A stretch of DNA of 64,000 bases from Bacillus sp. SG-1 (lineage in GTDB: Bacteria > Bacillota > Bacilli > Bacillales > Bacillaceae_B). Positions within the stretch are counted from its first letter, which is position 1; the number at the start of each line of letters is the position of its first letter. Made by a program: the position numbers and the translations under genes. This document shows positions 1 to 8,187 of this stretch, one piece after another. The stretch covers positions 56,852 through 120,851 of the forward strand of contig NZ_ABCF01000004.1 in NCBI RefSeq assembly GCF_000181495.1. The letters are read 5' to 3'. Below the pieces are notes generated by a model. It was given only the letters and a program-made list of their open reading frames with translations. It ran no database searches and was not told where the DNA came from.

Positions 1-93
1 AGGAAATCTCATAACAGTCGGGACTTCCGTTGATACAGGGCCCCTTCCTCTCACATAGGATGCATAGAGAACCCTTTTGAGAGGAGGTCCAGC

Positions 94-339
94 ATGTTTG
101 GTAATTTCGAAAAAAAGACCGGCGTTAAAATGGATGACATCATGAAGCTTGCCCAGTCCTTCCAGAACACGAACTTCAAGGATGAAAAGCAAGTCAGAAC
201 CATGATTAAAAAAGTGGCTCAAATGGCCAATAAACCTGTCTCCAGAGAAAAAGAAGAGATGCTTGTACAGGCAATCACCAGCGGGAAAGTACCTAAGGAT
301 ATGAATGAAATCCAAAAGATGATGAATAAGAAGAAATAA
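94..339 (+). CDS. spoVIF: Stage VI sporulation protein F (SpoVIF family)
   Basis: An 81-residue, Lys-rich helical protein that matches my memory of the Bacillus SpoVIF/YjcC family along its whole length: MFGNF start, KKTGV, a FKDEK segment, ANKPVS, and a C-terminal KMM/Lys tail. SpoVIF is a late mother-cell sporulation protein involved in spore coat assembly. A good ribosome binding site (GAGGAGGT at 80-87) sits just before the ATG. The gene stands alone, followed directly by a strong terminator, so it is probably monocistronic. The upstream 93 bases contain CATA motifs that could belong to a sigma-K-type promoter, but I cannot define it. Family call is confident; regulation is inference. Confidence 0.85.
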   Translation: MFGNFEKKTGVKMDDIMKLAQSFQNTNFKDEKQVRTMIKKVAQMANKPVSREKEEMLVQAITSGKVPKDMNEIQKMMNKKK

Positions 340-344
340 TTTGA

Positions 345-379
345 AAAGGGGTGATCCGAATGCATTCGGATTCCCCCCT
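345..379 (+). terminator. Intrinsic terminator after spoVIF
   Basis: Long GC-rich inverted repeat (AAGGGG..ATCCGAA / TTCGGAT..CCCCCTT, tight TGCA loop) starting five bases after the spoVIF stop. The T-run is short but the stem is very strong. Confidence 0.75.
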
Positions 380-506
380 TGTTCATTTACCTTATACTTT
401 GCAAGACTTCAAGAATAAATAATACAGAAAAGATGAACTACATCATTTGTTTTTATAGTTACATAAACAGTAGACTTATAGGAGAAATAGAAAGAGGGGT
501 TTGCAA

Positions 507-1595
507 ATGAAAAAGCTTTTATTAATTGGGGGAGGCCACTCACATCTGCATGTGATAAAAAGGCTGCAGAAACATCCATTAAAAGACGTAAGTATTACAT
601 TAATCTCCCCTTCAAAGTATCAATATTACTCAGGAATGTTTTCTGGATACACAGAGGGTCTATACTCACAGGATGATATCAGAGTGAACCTTCAAAAACT
701 GGCGGAATCTGCTAACATTAACTGGATCGAAGGGGCTGTTCTATCTATGGATCCAAACCAGAAAGTCGCCTTGACAGATGGAGGAGAAGTCATCAACTTC
801 GATGCAGCCTCATTTGACATAGGCTCTATGACTGCAAGTGTTGACAAGATAGGTGCCGCATCCAATGTTCATACTATAAAGCCTAACTACAAGTTTATCG
901 ATACAATTGATACTGTACGCAGAGCTACACAAGTTGTCATTGCGGGAGGCGGCGCGGCAGGGATTGAACTCAGTGCATCCCTTACAGCCTGGCGAAGAAG
1001 GAATGGGATACCCACTCCGGTTACTTTGATAACTGGAAGCCGTCTGCTGAATCAAAAATCTGAGAACATATCAAGGGCAATTGAAAAAGAATTGATCAAG
1101 CTGGATATTAACCTGCGCACACATGAAGAGATCACAAGCTTTGATAATCACTCCGCTAACTTGTCGAGCGGTGAAAATCTCTCTTTTGATGAACTGATCT
1201 GGTTAACAGGGCCAAAAGCACCTGATATATTCAGGCTGTCCAAATTGCCTGTAGATTCAAAAGGCTATATAGCGGTTGAAGATACCCTGCAGGTAAAACA
1301 GTATCCATTTATCTTTGCAGCAGGAGAATGCGCTTCAATGGTCCATTATCCTGACTTAGATAAGGCCGGTGTATATGCAGTTAAGCAGGGGCCGGTTTTA
1401 TACGAAAACATCAAGGGATTTTTTGAAAGCGGAGAGGGACTTCTATATAAGCCTCAAAGTAAGTATTTATCCATTCTGTCATTGGGGAATAAACGGGGCT
1501 TTGCCATGTATGGAAATCGATATTACACAGGCAAACCGGCATGGATGCTCAAAAATCGGATTGATACTCGTTTTGTTAAACAATATAACCGGTAA
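507..1595 (+). CDS. FAD/NAD(P)-dependent oxidoreductase, NDH-2/SQR-like
   Basis: About 362 residues with two Rossmann dinucleotide folds: an N-terminal FAD-binding GGGHSHLHV at residues 6-14 and a second GGGAAGIE near residue 148, then an AAGE segment near 273 typical of the flavin-binding end of pyridine nucleotide-disulfide oxidoreductases. The GGGHSHL signature places it with the NDH-2/sulfide:quinone-reductase-like group, including the oxidoreductase found next to or fused with SelD in some bacteria; no selD is present here. No redox-active CxxxxC is visible, so it probably transfers electrons from NAD(P)H to a quinone or small acceptor. A TTG at 501 is in frame, but the AGAGGGG at 494-500 is correctly spaced only for the ATG at 507. 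Substrate unknown. Confidence 0.75.
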   Translation: MKKLLLIGGGHSHLHVIKRLQKHPLKDVSITLISPSKYQYYSGMFSGYTEGLYSQDDIRVNLQKLAESANINWIEGAVLSMDPNQKVALTDGGEVINFDAASFDIGSMTASVDKIGAASNVHTIKPNYKFIDTIDTVRRATQVVIAGGGAAGIELSASLTAWRRRNGIPTPVTLITGSRLLNQKSENISRAIEKELIKLDINLRTHEEITSFDNHSANLSSGENLSFDELIWLTGPKAPDIFRLSKLPVDSKGYIAVEDTLQVKQYPFIFAAGECASMVHYPDLDKAGVYAVKQGPVLYENIKGFFESGEGLLYKPQSKYLSILSLGNKRGFAMYGNRYYTGKPAWMLKNRIDTRFVKQYNR

Positions 1596-1762
1596 GATTA
1601 TTAATTAGGATATAGGTAGTAATCGTGCAGAATGGTTTCATCTTGTGCTCATTTTGCTGCCTATTTTTTCTAAGATAGCTTTTGAAGGGTAAAATGTAAG
1701 CTGGATTACAACAGAGGACTCTTGGATTGTATTCGTTAAAATGACATGTTATAGTTTTTCTG

Positions 1763-1778
1763 TACCAACTGGTTGGTA
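1763..1778. promoter_or_regulatory. Palindromic operator-like site (TetR type)
   Basis: TACCAACTGGTTGGTA has 7-bp perfect arms around a two-base centre, the size and style of many TetR-family operators. It lies 219-234 bp upstream of the broken osmC-like gene, in a 400-bp intergenic region. No complete TetR gene lies nearby, so the assignment rests on sequence shape alone. Confidence 0.4.
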
Positions 1779-1836
1779 GAGACCTTTGAATGTATTAATA
1801 GTTGCCTCTTTAATAACGTTGCTTTCGTATAAATTT

Positions 1837-1906
1837 GAGACCCCGCAAGCGAACTGAGGAGGCTCACCGTACGCCGCGCGGAGTCGCACAGCTGCAGTGA
1901 AATCAA
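1837..1906. repeat. Partial copy of a Bacillaceae intergenic repeat
   Basis: About 70 bp containing GACCCCGCAAGCG, GAGGCTCACCG and a degraded GTGAAATCAA end. The same blocks, in the same order, recur at 5532-5592. I recognise these blocks as part of a repeat common between genes in many Bacillaceae. The copy here has lost its left half. The rest of 1596-1996 shows nothing else I can name beyond the palindrome at 1763. Confidence 0.6.
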
Positions 1907-1996
1907 TTCGGCACAATTCATACGAAAAATAGCCTTATGGCGGCTTGCTTTATTGATAGATGGCAACACAACTATTACTAACAGGAGTGGATAAGA

Positions 1997-2424
1997 ATGA
2001 TTGAAAACATTACAGCATTTTCTAAAGGAATGTACACAGAAGGAACTTCTCATGGACACAAAGTAATCATTGATGAACCAGCGAGCATGGGAGGTACTGA
2101 TAAAGGTGCCAACCCGTTGGCAACCCTGCTGATTTCATTAGCTGGGTGCGAAAATGCTATTGCTAATTTTGTCGCAAAGGAAATCAATTTTGACCTTCAA
2201 GGAATTGATTTTGAAGTCAGCGGTGATATCGACCCTAGAGGAATGATGGGGAAGAGGGAGTCCGCCCGTATTTCAAGAAAATCACTGTAAATGCAAAGGT
2301 GCAAACAAGTGAATCTCAAGAGCGAGTTGACGAATTGCAACGAATTGTAGATGCCCGCTGTCCTATCTATACAACAATGGTCGCTGCAGACGTTGAAATG
2401 ATCCCTAATTGGACAAAAGAATAA
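1997..2424 (+). pseudogene. OsmC-family peroxiredoxin, frameshifted
   Basis: The first 80 or so codons encode an OsmC/Ohr-type N-terminal half, including the first catalytic Cys in LAGCENA. Reading then runs into a false stop at 2288. Adding one G to the GGGG run at 2248-2251 restores GEEGVRPYFKKITVNA and continues to RCPIYTTMV, the second catalytic Cys, ending at a TAA at 2422-2424. The restored protein is about 142 residues, normal for OsmC proteins, which reduce organic hydroperoxides using the two Cys. A ribosome binding site (CAGGAG) precedes the ATG. The defect is a single-base loss in a homopolymer, so it may be either a real mutation or a sequencing error. Confidence 0.8.
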
Positions 2425-2432
2425 CAATACCT

Positions 2433-2463
2433 AAAGGCATGGACTTTGAGTCCGTGCCTTTTA
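2433..2463 (+). terminator. Intrinsic terminator after osmC-like gene
   Basis: AAAGGCATGGACT / AGTCCGTGCCTTTT hairpin with one mismatch and a four-base loop, ending in T residues, nine bases after the restored osmC stop. Confidence 0.8.
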
Positions 2464-2502
2464 TAATGAGTAAACCTTTGTGTGACAAACCGTCTATTCT
2501 GT

Positions 2503-2528
2503 TGTCCAAAGTGTCCGGTTTCTGTACA
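2503..2528 (+). promoter_or_regulatory. Candidate enhancer (UAS) for the sigma-54 activator
   Basis: TGTCCAAAG, then GTGTCC, then TTTCTGTACA. The same three blocks occur in the same order at 8028-8058 upstream of the acyl-CoA ligase gene. The site is about 43-68 bp upstream of the -24 element at 2570. Because both sites sit upstream of sigma-54 promoters, they are plausible binding sites for the activator encoded at 5884. Confidence 0.55.
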
Positions 2529-2569
2529 TTTCAGACACACTCATGCGGAATATATACTGACTTCACGCC

Positions 2570-2586
2570 TGGCACAGTTCTTGCTT
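2570..2586 (+). promoter_or_regulatory. Sigma-54 (-24/-12) promoter
   Basis: TGGCAC, five bases, TTGCTT: the invariant GG (2571-2572) and GC (2583-2584) are 12 bp apart, start to start, as required by the sigma-54 consensus TGGCAC-N5-TTGCW. It lies about 40 bp upstream of the dehydrogenase start at 2625, with no competing gene between. Confidence 0.85.
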
Positions 2587-2624
2587 GATATAAAAGAAGA
2601 AGGTATAAACAGGAGGTCATATAA

Positions 2625-3392
2625 ATGAAAGTCAGTGAAACAATCGCAATTGTAACAGGTGGAGCATCAGGATTGGGAGAATCGACTGTAAGACAGATTA
2701 TCAAGCAAGGCGGAAAGGCAGCAATATTGGATTTATCAGAAGAAAGAGGACAATCATTAGTTGGAGAATTGGGAGAAAAGGCTATTTTCGTAAAGACAGA
2801 TGTAACAAGTGAAAAGGAAGTCACGAACGCCATTCAGATTGCTGTAGAGTCATTTGGTTCCATTAATGCAGTCGTCAATTGCGCCGGCATCGGTGTTGCA
2901 TCTAAGCTGTTGTCTCGCAAAGGAATCCATTCCCTCGATTTGTTTACTAAGGTGATTTCCATCAATTTGATAGGATCGTTCAATGTTATCCGGCTTGCTT
3001 CACATCAAATGTCCAAAAACGAGCCGAATGAGCATGGTGAAAGGGGAGTCATCATCAATACAGCTTCGGTAGCGGCATTTGAAGGGCAAATCGGTCAGGC
3101 CGCTTACAGTGCCTCAAAAGGTGGAATCGTCGGAATGACACTTCCGATTGCAAGGGAACTTGCTTCCTATGGTATCCGTGTTATGACGATTGCCCCTGGA
3201 TTGTTCCATACACCGATGTTCGAGTCCTTGCCGGCGGAAGCCATTGACTCACTCGGGAAAATGGTCCCTTTCCCTCCGCGGTTGGGGCAGCCTTCAGAAT
3301 ACGCATTGCTCGTTGAAAGTATCATCACAAACCCTATGTTGAATGGAGAAACAATCCGGCTTGACGGCGGTATCCGCATGCAGCCGAAATAA
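2625..3392 (+). CDS. SDR-family 3-hydroxyacyl-CoA dehydrogenase (HSD10-like)
   Basis: A 255-residue classical short-chain dehydrogenase. Visible are the cofactor loop TGGASGLGES near residue 11, NCAG near 85, the catalytic Ser in INTASVAAFEG, and YSASKGG (Tyr and Lys). The long insertion before the active site and the C-terminal GLFHTPM..LP.....PFPPRLG pattern are those of type-2 3-hydroxyacyl-CoA dehydrogenases (human HSD17B10 group), which oxidise 3-hydroxyacyl-CoA, including 2-methyl-3-hydroxybutyryl-CoA, with NAD+. An AGGAGGT site precedes the ATG. Its sigma-54 promoter and UAS match those of the acyl-CoA gene cluster at 8-16 kb, which otherwise has no 3-hydroxyacyl-CoA dehydrogenase, so it probably supplies that step. 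Confidence 0.85.
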   Translation: MKVSETIAIVTGGASGLGESTVRQIIKQGGKAAILDLSEERGQSLVGELGEKAIFVKTDVTSEKEVTNAIQIAVESFGSINAVVNCAGIGVASKLLSRKGIHSLDLFTKVISINLIGSFNVIRLASHQMSKNEPNEHGERGVIINTASVAAFEGQIGQAAYSASKGGIVGMTLPIARELASYGIRVMTIAPGLFHTPMFESLPAEAIDSLGKMVPFPPRLGQPSEYALLVESIITNPMLNGETIRLDGGIRMQPK

Positions 3393-3453
3393 ATGGAACA
3401 AACTGTAGTGTTAATCGATAAGGTTCTGTTCTCGAGGAAAATAGTGAAAATTT

Positions 3454-3502
3454 AAGCAAAAGAAAAGGACGGAATCACCTATGTTCGTCCTTTCTTTTGC
3501 TT
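3454..3502 (+). terminator. Intrinsic terminator after the SDR gene
   Basis: Stem of about 17 bp (AAGCAAAAGAAAAGGACG against CGTCCTTTCTTTTGCTT with one bulged A) and a 14-base loop. It is nearly symmetrical and so could work in both directions. Confidence 0.8.
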
Positions 3503-3617
3503 AATATGAAAGGTTTCTTTTTTTAGAAAAGGCTCTGTTAAATGATTAATATTAGAATAAAAAGAACTGTTGTTCTGTAATGTTTATATAAATACGGACA
3601 AAAGTGAGTGGTTTCAA

Positions 3618-4550
3618 ATGGCGTTAGTGGACATCATTAAGGAGATTCAAAAACTTAATACCGCAGACCAACTTCGTTTGAAAGAGTTTTTTACAAAATC
3701 TCTTGGATTTTTAAAGAGGTATCCGAGCAGAAACATAAAGATGGCTACACCTGCACTCACTGTCATTCGAATAATGTTGTCCGATTCGGAAAATATTCCG
3801 TTAAAGTAGGAATGAAAACTATGGAACGGCAGCGTTAACGCTGTAAAGATTGCCGTAAAACTTTTACTGATGTTACGAATACCCCTTTACGGGGGTCGCA
3901 CCTTCCTCACAAATGGTTGGATTTTACAGTGTATGATTGAAGGGTACTCTTTACGCAAGGCATCTGAGCTGATTGAAGTCCACTATGTCACCCTTTTCTA
4001 TTGGAGACATAAGATTTTATCCGCTTTGAAACAAATGGATTTTAAATAATTTTCTGGTATTGTTGAAATGGATGAAACCTATTTCTTATACTATGAAAAA
4101 GGTAAACGAAATTTAAATAGGCGTAAAGCTCGCAAGCGTGGCGATGCTTCTCAATTCCGTGGAATCAGCAGAGAACAAGTTTGTGTGCTGATTGCCAGGG
4201 ACCGTCAAAAACTGACTTATTCCAGAGTGATAGGTCAGGGGCGTATTGTAAAGTCCCGATTAGATAAAGCAATTGGCTCCAAGCTATCCAAATCAAATAT
4301 TCTTTGTACCGATGCTTGGCGGGCATTTAAAACCTATGCAAAGGACAAAGGTTTAGAGCATTATCCTTTCAAATCTGATGGAAAGGAACGTGTTAAAGGA
4401 CTCTACCATATCCAAAATGTTAACAACTATCATAGTCGTCTGAAAGGCTGGATGGACCGTTTTAATGGCGTGGCAACCAAATACCTCGACCATTATTTGA
4501 GTTGGTTTCATTTCTTGGACCTAATATCCGTAACGATTCTACAACGGTAA
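3618..4550 (+). pseudogene. IS1595-family transposase, disrupted
   Basis: A start at 3618 (MALVDIIKEIQKL) is followed by a zinc ribbon: CTHCHS, then RCKDCRKTF after a TAA that replaces an expected Tyr codon near 3836. A helix-turn-helix-like LRKASELI segment follows, then a second in-frame TAA near 4048, then the DDE half MDETYFLYYEKGKRN, LCTDAWRAF and a final NNYHSRLKGWMDRFNGVATKYLDHYLSWF, characteristic of IS1595 transposases. At least two nonsense changes and one or more frameshifts (around 3890) prevent a full product. The intact portion from 4068 to 4550 could give only the catalytic half without DNA-binding domains. Confidence 0.8.
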
Positions 4551-4675
4551 GCAAAATGATTATAGATAGTTGCTTGTTCACAACAAATGTTAAGAATCGG
4601 ACACTCAGACTATCTGGTTTCAAATTATAATATGGTCAACTGCTTAGGTACTTAAATAAGGAAGGTGGTTATTTA

Positions 4676-5167
4676 ATGAAGAACTGGGTTCCGTTTTCTG
4701 ACCAAGAGTACGACCAAATTTGGGACAGGATATATAGAGATTTTAAATTTGAACCAAGTATTTCTATTTTCCCGTCATTTCAGGTGCCGCATCCTTTTAT
4801 AACATATGATATTACCGATTATTTCGGGGATTCGGCAGATTTAGATGCTTATGATGACCTTGAAGAAAAAGCGTTAGATGCATTTAAAGAGACCACATTA
4901 GTTGACGAATATATATTGGGACTCGATTGGCAACACGAATGTTATTGGGTAAATCCACGCTTAGAATTCGAAAAAGATGAATTCGGAGAATGGACAATAC
5001 CAATCTTTCCAAATGGTGATTACTATTTCTTTATCCAGAAGGATTTTAAATGGGGCTATTTAGGACACCCTTGGGAAAGAAGTATAACTATATTTGGGAA
5101 AGAATTAATAAATGCTTTTGATAAACACAAGCCAAGAATGTTTCGTAAGATTTTAAGACAGGGCTAA
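4676..5167 (+). CDS. DUF2716 domain protein, IS passenger gene
   Basis: A 163-residue acidic, aromatic-rich protein. The C-terminal YYFFIQKDFKWGYLGHPWE...ITIFG pattern is that of DUF2716 proteins, found mainly in Bacillaceae and of unknown function. The ATG has a good ribosome binding site (GGAAGGTGG at 4660-4668). The gene lies wholly between the transposase and the right inverted repeat, so it travels with the element. It is intact while the transposase is not, which suggests retention or recent acquisition. No signal peptide or membrane segment is seen. Confidence 0.7.
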   Translation: MKNWVPFSDQEYDQIWDRIYRDFKFEPSISIFPSFQVPHPFITYDITDYFGDSADLDAYDDLEEKALDAFKETTLVDEYILGLDWQHECYWVNPRLEFEKDEFGEWTIPIFPNGDYYFFIQKDFKWGYLGHPWERSITIFGKELINAFDKHKPRMFRKILRQG

Positions 5168-5328
5168 TTCATTACCTTTATTAAGGACCCAAATTGGATC
5201 CCTTATCTTTTGAGAAAATCAACACTATTATTTAACAGAGCCTTAGATAATGAATAAACAGAGGATGTGTAGTTTTAAATATAACAGTTTTCCTTTTACA
5301 TAGGACTGATTCGAAAACTTTTGATTGA

Positions 5329-5592
5329 TTGGAGTGGAAGGTGTACGACCTCCTGCGGGACTTGCGGTCGCCTAGCTCCAGCACCCAGCCCCTCGGGGTT
5401 AAATAACCCAAAGAGAATAAAAGGAAAATTCACCATTTCTTCTCATCGGAACATTTGCCTGTCGGGCCTGAACGGGGTGCTTCCACTTTTGATGACAGGT
5501 GAGACCGAGGTTACGTACCCACTGGAACGTAACCCCGCAAGCGCAGCTGAAAAGGCTCACCGCCCGCCCCCCGGACTGGAGCGGAAATCAAC
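5329..5592. repeat. Composite Bacillaceae intergenic repeat
   Basis: The left part GGAGTGGAAGGTGTACGACC and TCCTGCGGGA, and the right part ACCCCGCAAGCGCAGCTGA, GGCTCACCGCCCGC and GGAGCGGAAATCAAC, are the two ends of one repeat. Between them lies another familiar block, CTAGCTCCAGCACCCAGCCC with CTGTCGGGCCTGAACGGGG and TTTTGATGACAGG, which looks like a second repeat family nested in the first. The right part matches 1837-1906. An apparent reading frame at 5321-5755 is simply this repeat and I do not believe it codes. A weak AAGCCT/AGGCTT hairpin with T-run lies at 5621-5642; the remaining sequence to 5883 shows nothing else. Confidence 0.65.
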
Positions 5593-5883
5593 TATATTCT
5601 TTCACGATACATATACTATAAAGCCTTTAAAAAGAGGCTTTTTCATTAATTTTACAGCCTTTTCCTGTCCAAGCGTGTACCTTTATCTCAATAAGCTTTA
5701 TAATAAGATTAAGAGATTGAATTTTCTGATTTCACCAAAGACTATTTTCTACTAACTTTCACTTACGGTCCTTCCATGTTGGAGCGAGGACATCATAGTC
5801 AAACCCACCAAGGAAGCCGACTTAAAGTTCAAACATTAACAATTCTTTTAAATAATATGTAAGAAACTTAAGGGGGGATTGAG

Positions 5884-7941
5884 ATGATTCACTTTCAGGA
5901 TATCGTTACTCCTGTTGACTGCATGGTTACAGAAGAAACAACACTTAAAGAAGCAGTGGAAATCATAAAACAGAAAAAATGGAATCTGCTGCCTGTTACC
6001 GATAACCAAGGAGATCTCCAGGGGATTTTTACCCGAAGCGGCCTTTTCCAAATGATCCTAGAGTCAACTCCATTGGACACACCAATCAAATCCTATATCA
6101 AAAAGGAAACACAAACAATCAGGATCGATACGCCCTATCATGAAATAGAACAAATCGTAAAGACTAGTAAGGCTGGTACAGGGGTGGTTTTGGATGAACA
6201 TGGCAAAGTGATCGGATTACTGACGAAAACAGAGATGGTTATGACTCTGTTGAAATCGGCCAGTACACTGAAAGATCAGTTGGAAACAATCCTAACACAT
6301 TCCAATATCGGTGTGCTGATGACGGATGAGCATTTACGTGTCATCTATGCTAATGCCTCGTTCTCTAAGATCACCGGCCATCCGATCAATTCCATCTATT
6401 CTAAAGACCTTAATGAAACATTCCCAAGCTTGCCAATGGAGACCCATGGACCTTACCACTCTGAAGAATATAAATCGATCTTACATATGTCAGCCTACGA
6501 AACTGTTACACATAAGCAAGGCAAAATCATTTTATTCCAAGATATCTCTGAAATTGAAAAGATGGCGGAGGAACTGCAAACAATAAAGAAATTGAAATTA
6601 ACGATCGAAACGGCATTAGACCATGCCTATGATGGAATCTTGATGACTGATGAACACAATGTCATCAAGATGGTCAGTCCGCCGCTGCTTGAACTTTTCA
6701 ACCTGGATAAAAAAGACGTATTACATAAGAAAGTAGATATTGTAATGCCTCAGTTAAAGCTTGACCAAGTCTTTAAAACGGAAGCTGCCGAAGTCAGCGA
6801 TCTGCATGAAAGGAATGGCATCAAATACATTGTCCATAGAATTCCGATCAAAAAGGAGGGAAAAGTGATCGGGGCAATTGGTAAGGTAATGTTCCGCCAG
6901 CTGAATGAGGTAAGTGCACTTTTCAAGAGACTGCAAAAAGCTGAAAGCAAAGCGAGTTTTTATCACCAGCAGCTGCAAAAATCCGAAACAGCAAGATTTA
7001 CCTGGGATCATATTTTAAGCAAACATCCTTATATGGACAAGTTAAAGAAAAGTGCGGCAAAAGCAGCTAAAGGCAGATCGACTGTGTTGATCAGGGGGGA
7101 AAGCGGAACTGGCAAGGAATTGTTTGCACATGCCATCCATAACAGCAGTGCAAGAAGCGACGGGAAGTTTGTCATTGTCAATTGCGCAGCCATTCCTGAA
7201 GATTTACTAGAATCGGAGTTCTTCGGTTATGATGAAGGAGCTTTTACCGGCGCGAAGCAACGTGGCAAAGTAGGAAAGTTCGACCTTGCCAATGGCGGGA
7301 CACTTTTCCTAGATGAGATAGGCGATATGTCGGTTGCTCTTCAGGCGAAGTTATTAAGGGTTCTGCAGGAGAGAGAGTTTTACCGGGTCGGGGGGAACTC
7401 ACGGATTAAGGTCGATGTTCGTATCATCGCTGCCACCAATCGGGATCTGGAAAAGATGGTGAAGGAAGGCGAATTTCGGGAAGATTTATATTATAGATTG
7501 AATGTCATCTCCTTGAAGATTCCTCCATTAAGGGAACGGATACATGATGTTGAATATCTAACCAGTCAATTGATGATTGAACTAAATTCCATGCTTGGCA
7601 CAAGTATTACCGGTATATCCCCCAAAGCGAAAGAATCATTGCTGCAATATAATTGGCCTGGCAATGTACGGGAACTCAAAAACATTCTTGAACGGGCGAT
7701 GACCTTTGCAGAGCATGGGAACATACAGGTAGAAGATCTGCCGGATTATCTGATCGACCAACTTACAATACCTAAGAAGGAAAAAAACGGTCTTGCAGAG
7801 GATGCTGAGCTAGAGGCGATCAGAAAGGCGTTGACCCAGGCAAACGGCAACAAAGCTCAGGCCGCCCGGCTCCTTGGGATAAGCCGCTCAGGATTATATG
7901 AAAAACTCAAAAAATATGAGTTATCAGCAAAGGGAAGTTGA
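5884..7941 (+). CDS. Sigma-54 enhancer-binding activator, CBS-PAS-PAS-AAA+-HTH
   Basis: A 685-residue activator. Residues 1-125 form a pair of CBS domains (ILLPVTDNQGDLQGIFTRS-like and GVVLDEHGKVIGLLTKTE patterns). Two PAS domains follow (about 135-235 and 240-345), then a short coiled linker. The AAA+ domain has Walker A GESGTGKE (about 404-411), the sigma-54 contact loop GAFTGA (452-457), Walker B GGTLFLDEIG (about 472-481) and an arginine-finger region. A Fis-type helix-turn-helix (NKAQAARLLGISRSGLYEKL) closes the protein. The ribosome binding site is AAGGGGGGAT. It sits directly upstream of an acyl-CoA operon carrying a sigma-54 promoter, so it very probably activates that operon and the SDR gene at 2625. 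CBS pairs bind adenosyl nucleotides in other proteins; the ligand here is unknown. Confidence 0.92.
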   Translation: MIHFQDIVTPVDCMVTEETTLKEAVEIIKQKKWNLLPVTDNQGDLQGIFTRSGLFQMILESTPLDTPIKSYIKKETQTIRIDTPYHEIEQIVKTSKAGTGVVLDEHGKVIGLLTKTEMVMTLLKSASTLKDQLETILTHSNIGVLMTDEHLRVIYANASFSKITGHPINSIYSKDLNETFPSLPMETHGPYHSEEYKSILHMSAYETVTHKQGKIILFQDISEIEKMAEELQTIKKLKLTIETALDHAYDGILMTDEHNVIKMVSPPLLELFNLDKKDVLHKKVDIVMPQLKLDQVFKTEAAEVSDLHERNGIKYIVHRIPIKKEGKVIGAIGKVMFRQLNEVSALFKRLQKAESKASFYHQQLQKSETARFTWDHILSKHPYMDKLKKSAAKAAKGRSTVLIRGESGTGKELFAHAIHNSSARSDGKFVIVNCAAIPEDLLESEFFGYDEGAFTGAKQRGKVGKFDLANGGTLFLDEIGDMSVALQAKLLRVLQEREFYRVGGNSRIKVDVRIIAATNRDLEKMVKEGEFREDLYYRLNVISLKIPPLRERIHDVEYLTSQLMIELNSMLGTSITGISPKAKESLLQYNWPGNVRELKNILERAMTFAEHGNIQVEDLPDYLIDQLTIPKKEKNGLAEDAELEAIRKALTQANGNKAQAARLLGISRSGLYEKLKKYELSAKGS

Positions 7942-8027
7942 TTTTCACAGGTTAAAGGTACCAGTCTGAACGGAGTTAGTAAAAAAGCGATATCAATGAG
8001 TATCAATCCATTCGTACATAAGTATAC

Positions 8028-8063
8028 TGTCCAAACGAAGGTGTCCTATTTCTGGACACCTTC
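8028..8063 (+). promoter_or_regulatory. Candidate enhancer (UAS) with perfect inverted repeat
   Basis: TGTCCAAA, then a perfect inverted repeat GAAGGTGTCC-N7-GGACACCTTC (8037-8063). It lies 56-93 bp upstream of the -24 element. The TGTCCAAA, GTGTCC and TTTCTGnACA blocks are shared with 2503-2528. With no T-run and no gene end fitting it, an enhancer for the upstream activator fits better than a terminator, although it also lies 87 bp after that activator's stop. Confidence 0.6.
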
Positions 8064-8118
8064 ACTTTGTATTACACCATACAGTGTTATCACAACGCAC
8101 TTTTATATTTTCTGAAAG

Positions 8119-8136
8119 TTGGCACAATAATTGCAT
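8119..8136 (+). promoter_or_regulatory. Sigma-54 (-24/-12) promoter
   Basis: TTGGCAC, five bases (AATAA), TTGCAT. GG at 8121-8122 and GC at 8133-8134 are 12 bp apart. This is an almost perfect consensus, 52 bp upstream of the acyl-CoA ligase start. Confidence 0.9.
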
Positions 8137-8187
8137 ATATAAAGTTGAAAGCATTTACAGCATATATTTTAAAGGGGGAAAAGGAAT

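Larger units (their letters stand above)
3531..5242 (+). mobile_element. IS1595-family-like element with passenger gene
   Basis: The ends form a 13-bp perfect terminal inverted repeat GGCTCTGTTAAAT (3531-3543 and the complement of 5230-5242), extending imperfectly further in. The flanks TTAGAAAA (3523-3530) and TTAGATAA (5243-5250) match at 7 of 8 bases; 8-bp duplications are typical of IS1595. Inside are a broken IS1595-type transposase (zinc ribbon plus DDE domain) and a complete DUF2716 gene. Total length is 1712 bp, larger than a simple single-gene copy because of the passenger. The transposase is dead, so the copy could move only with help in trans. Confidence 0.8.

Noticed and set aside
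810..1055. Minus-strand open frame inside the oxidoreductase gene
   Set aside because: A shadow of a clear coding gene on the other strand.
5321..5755. 144-codon open frame in the intergenic region
   Set aside because: It is made of the composite Bacillaceae repeat, has no ribosome binding site and gives a protein with no recognisable pattern.
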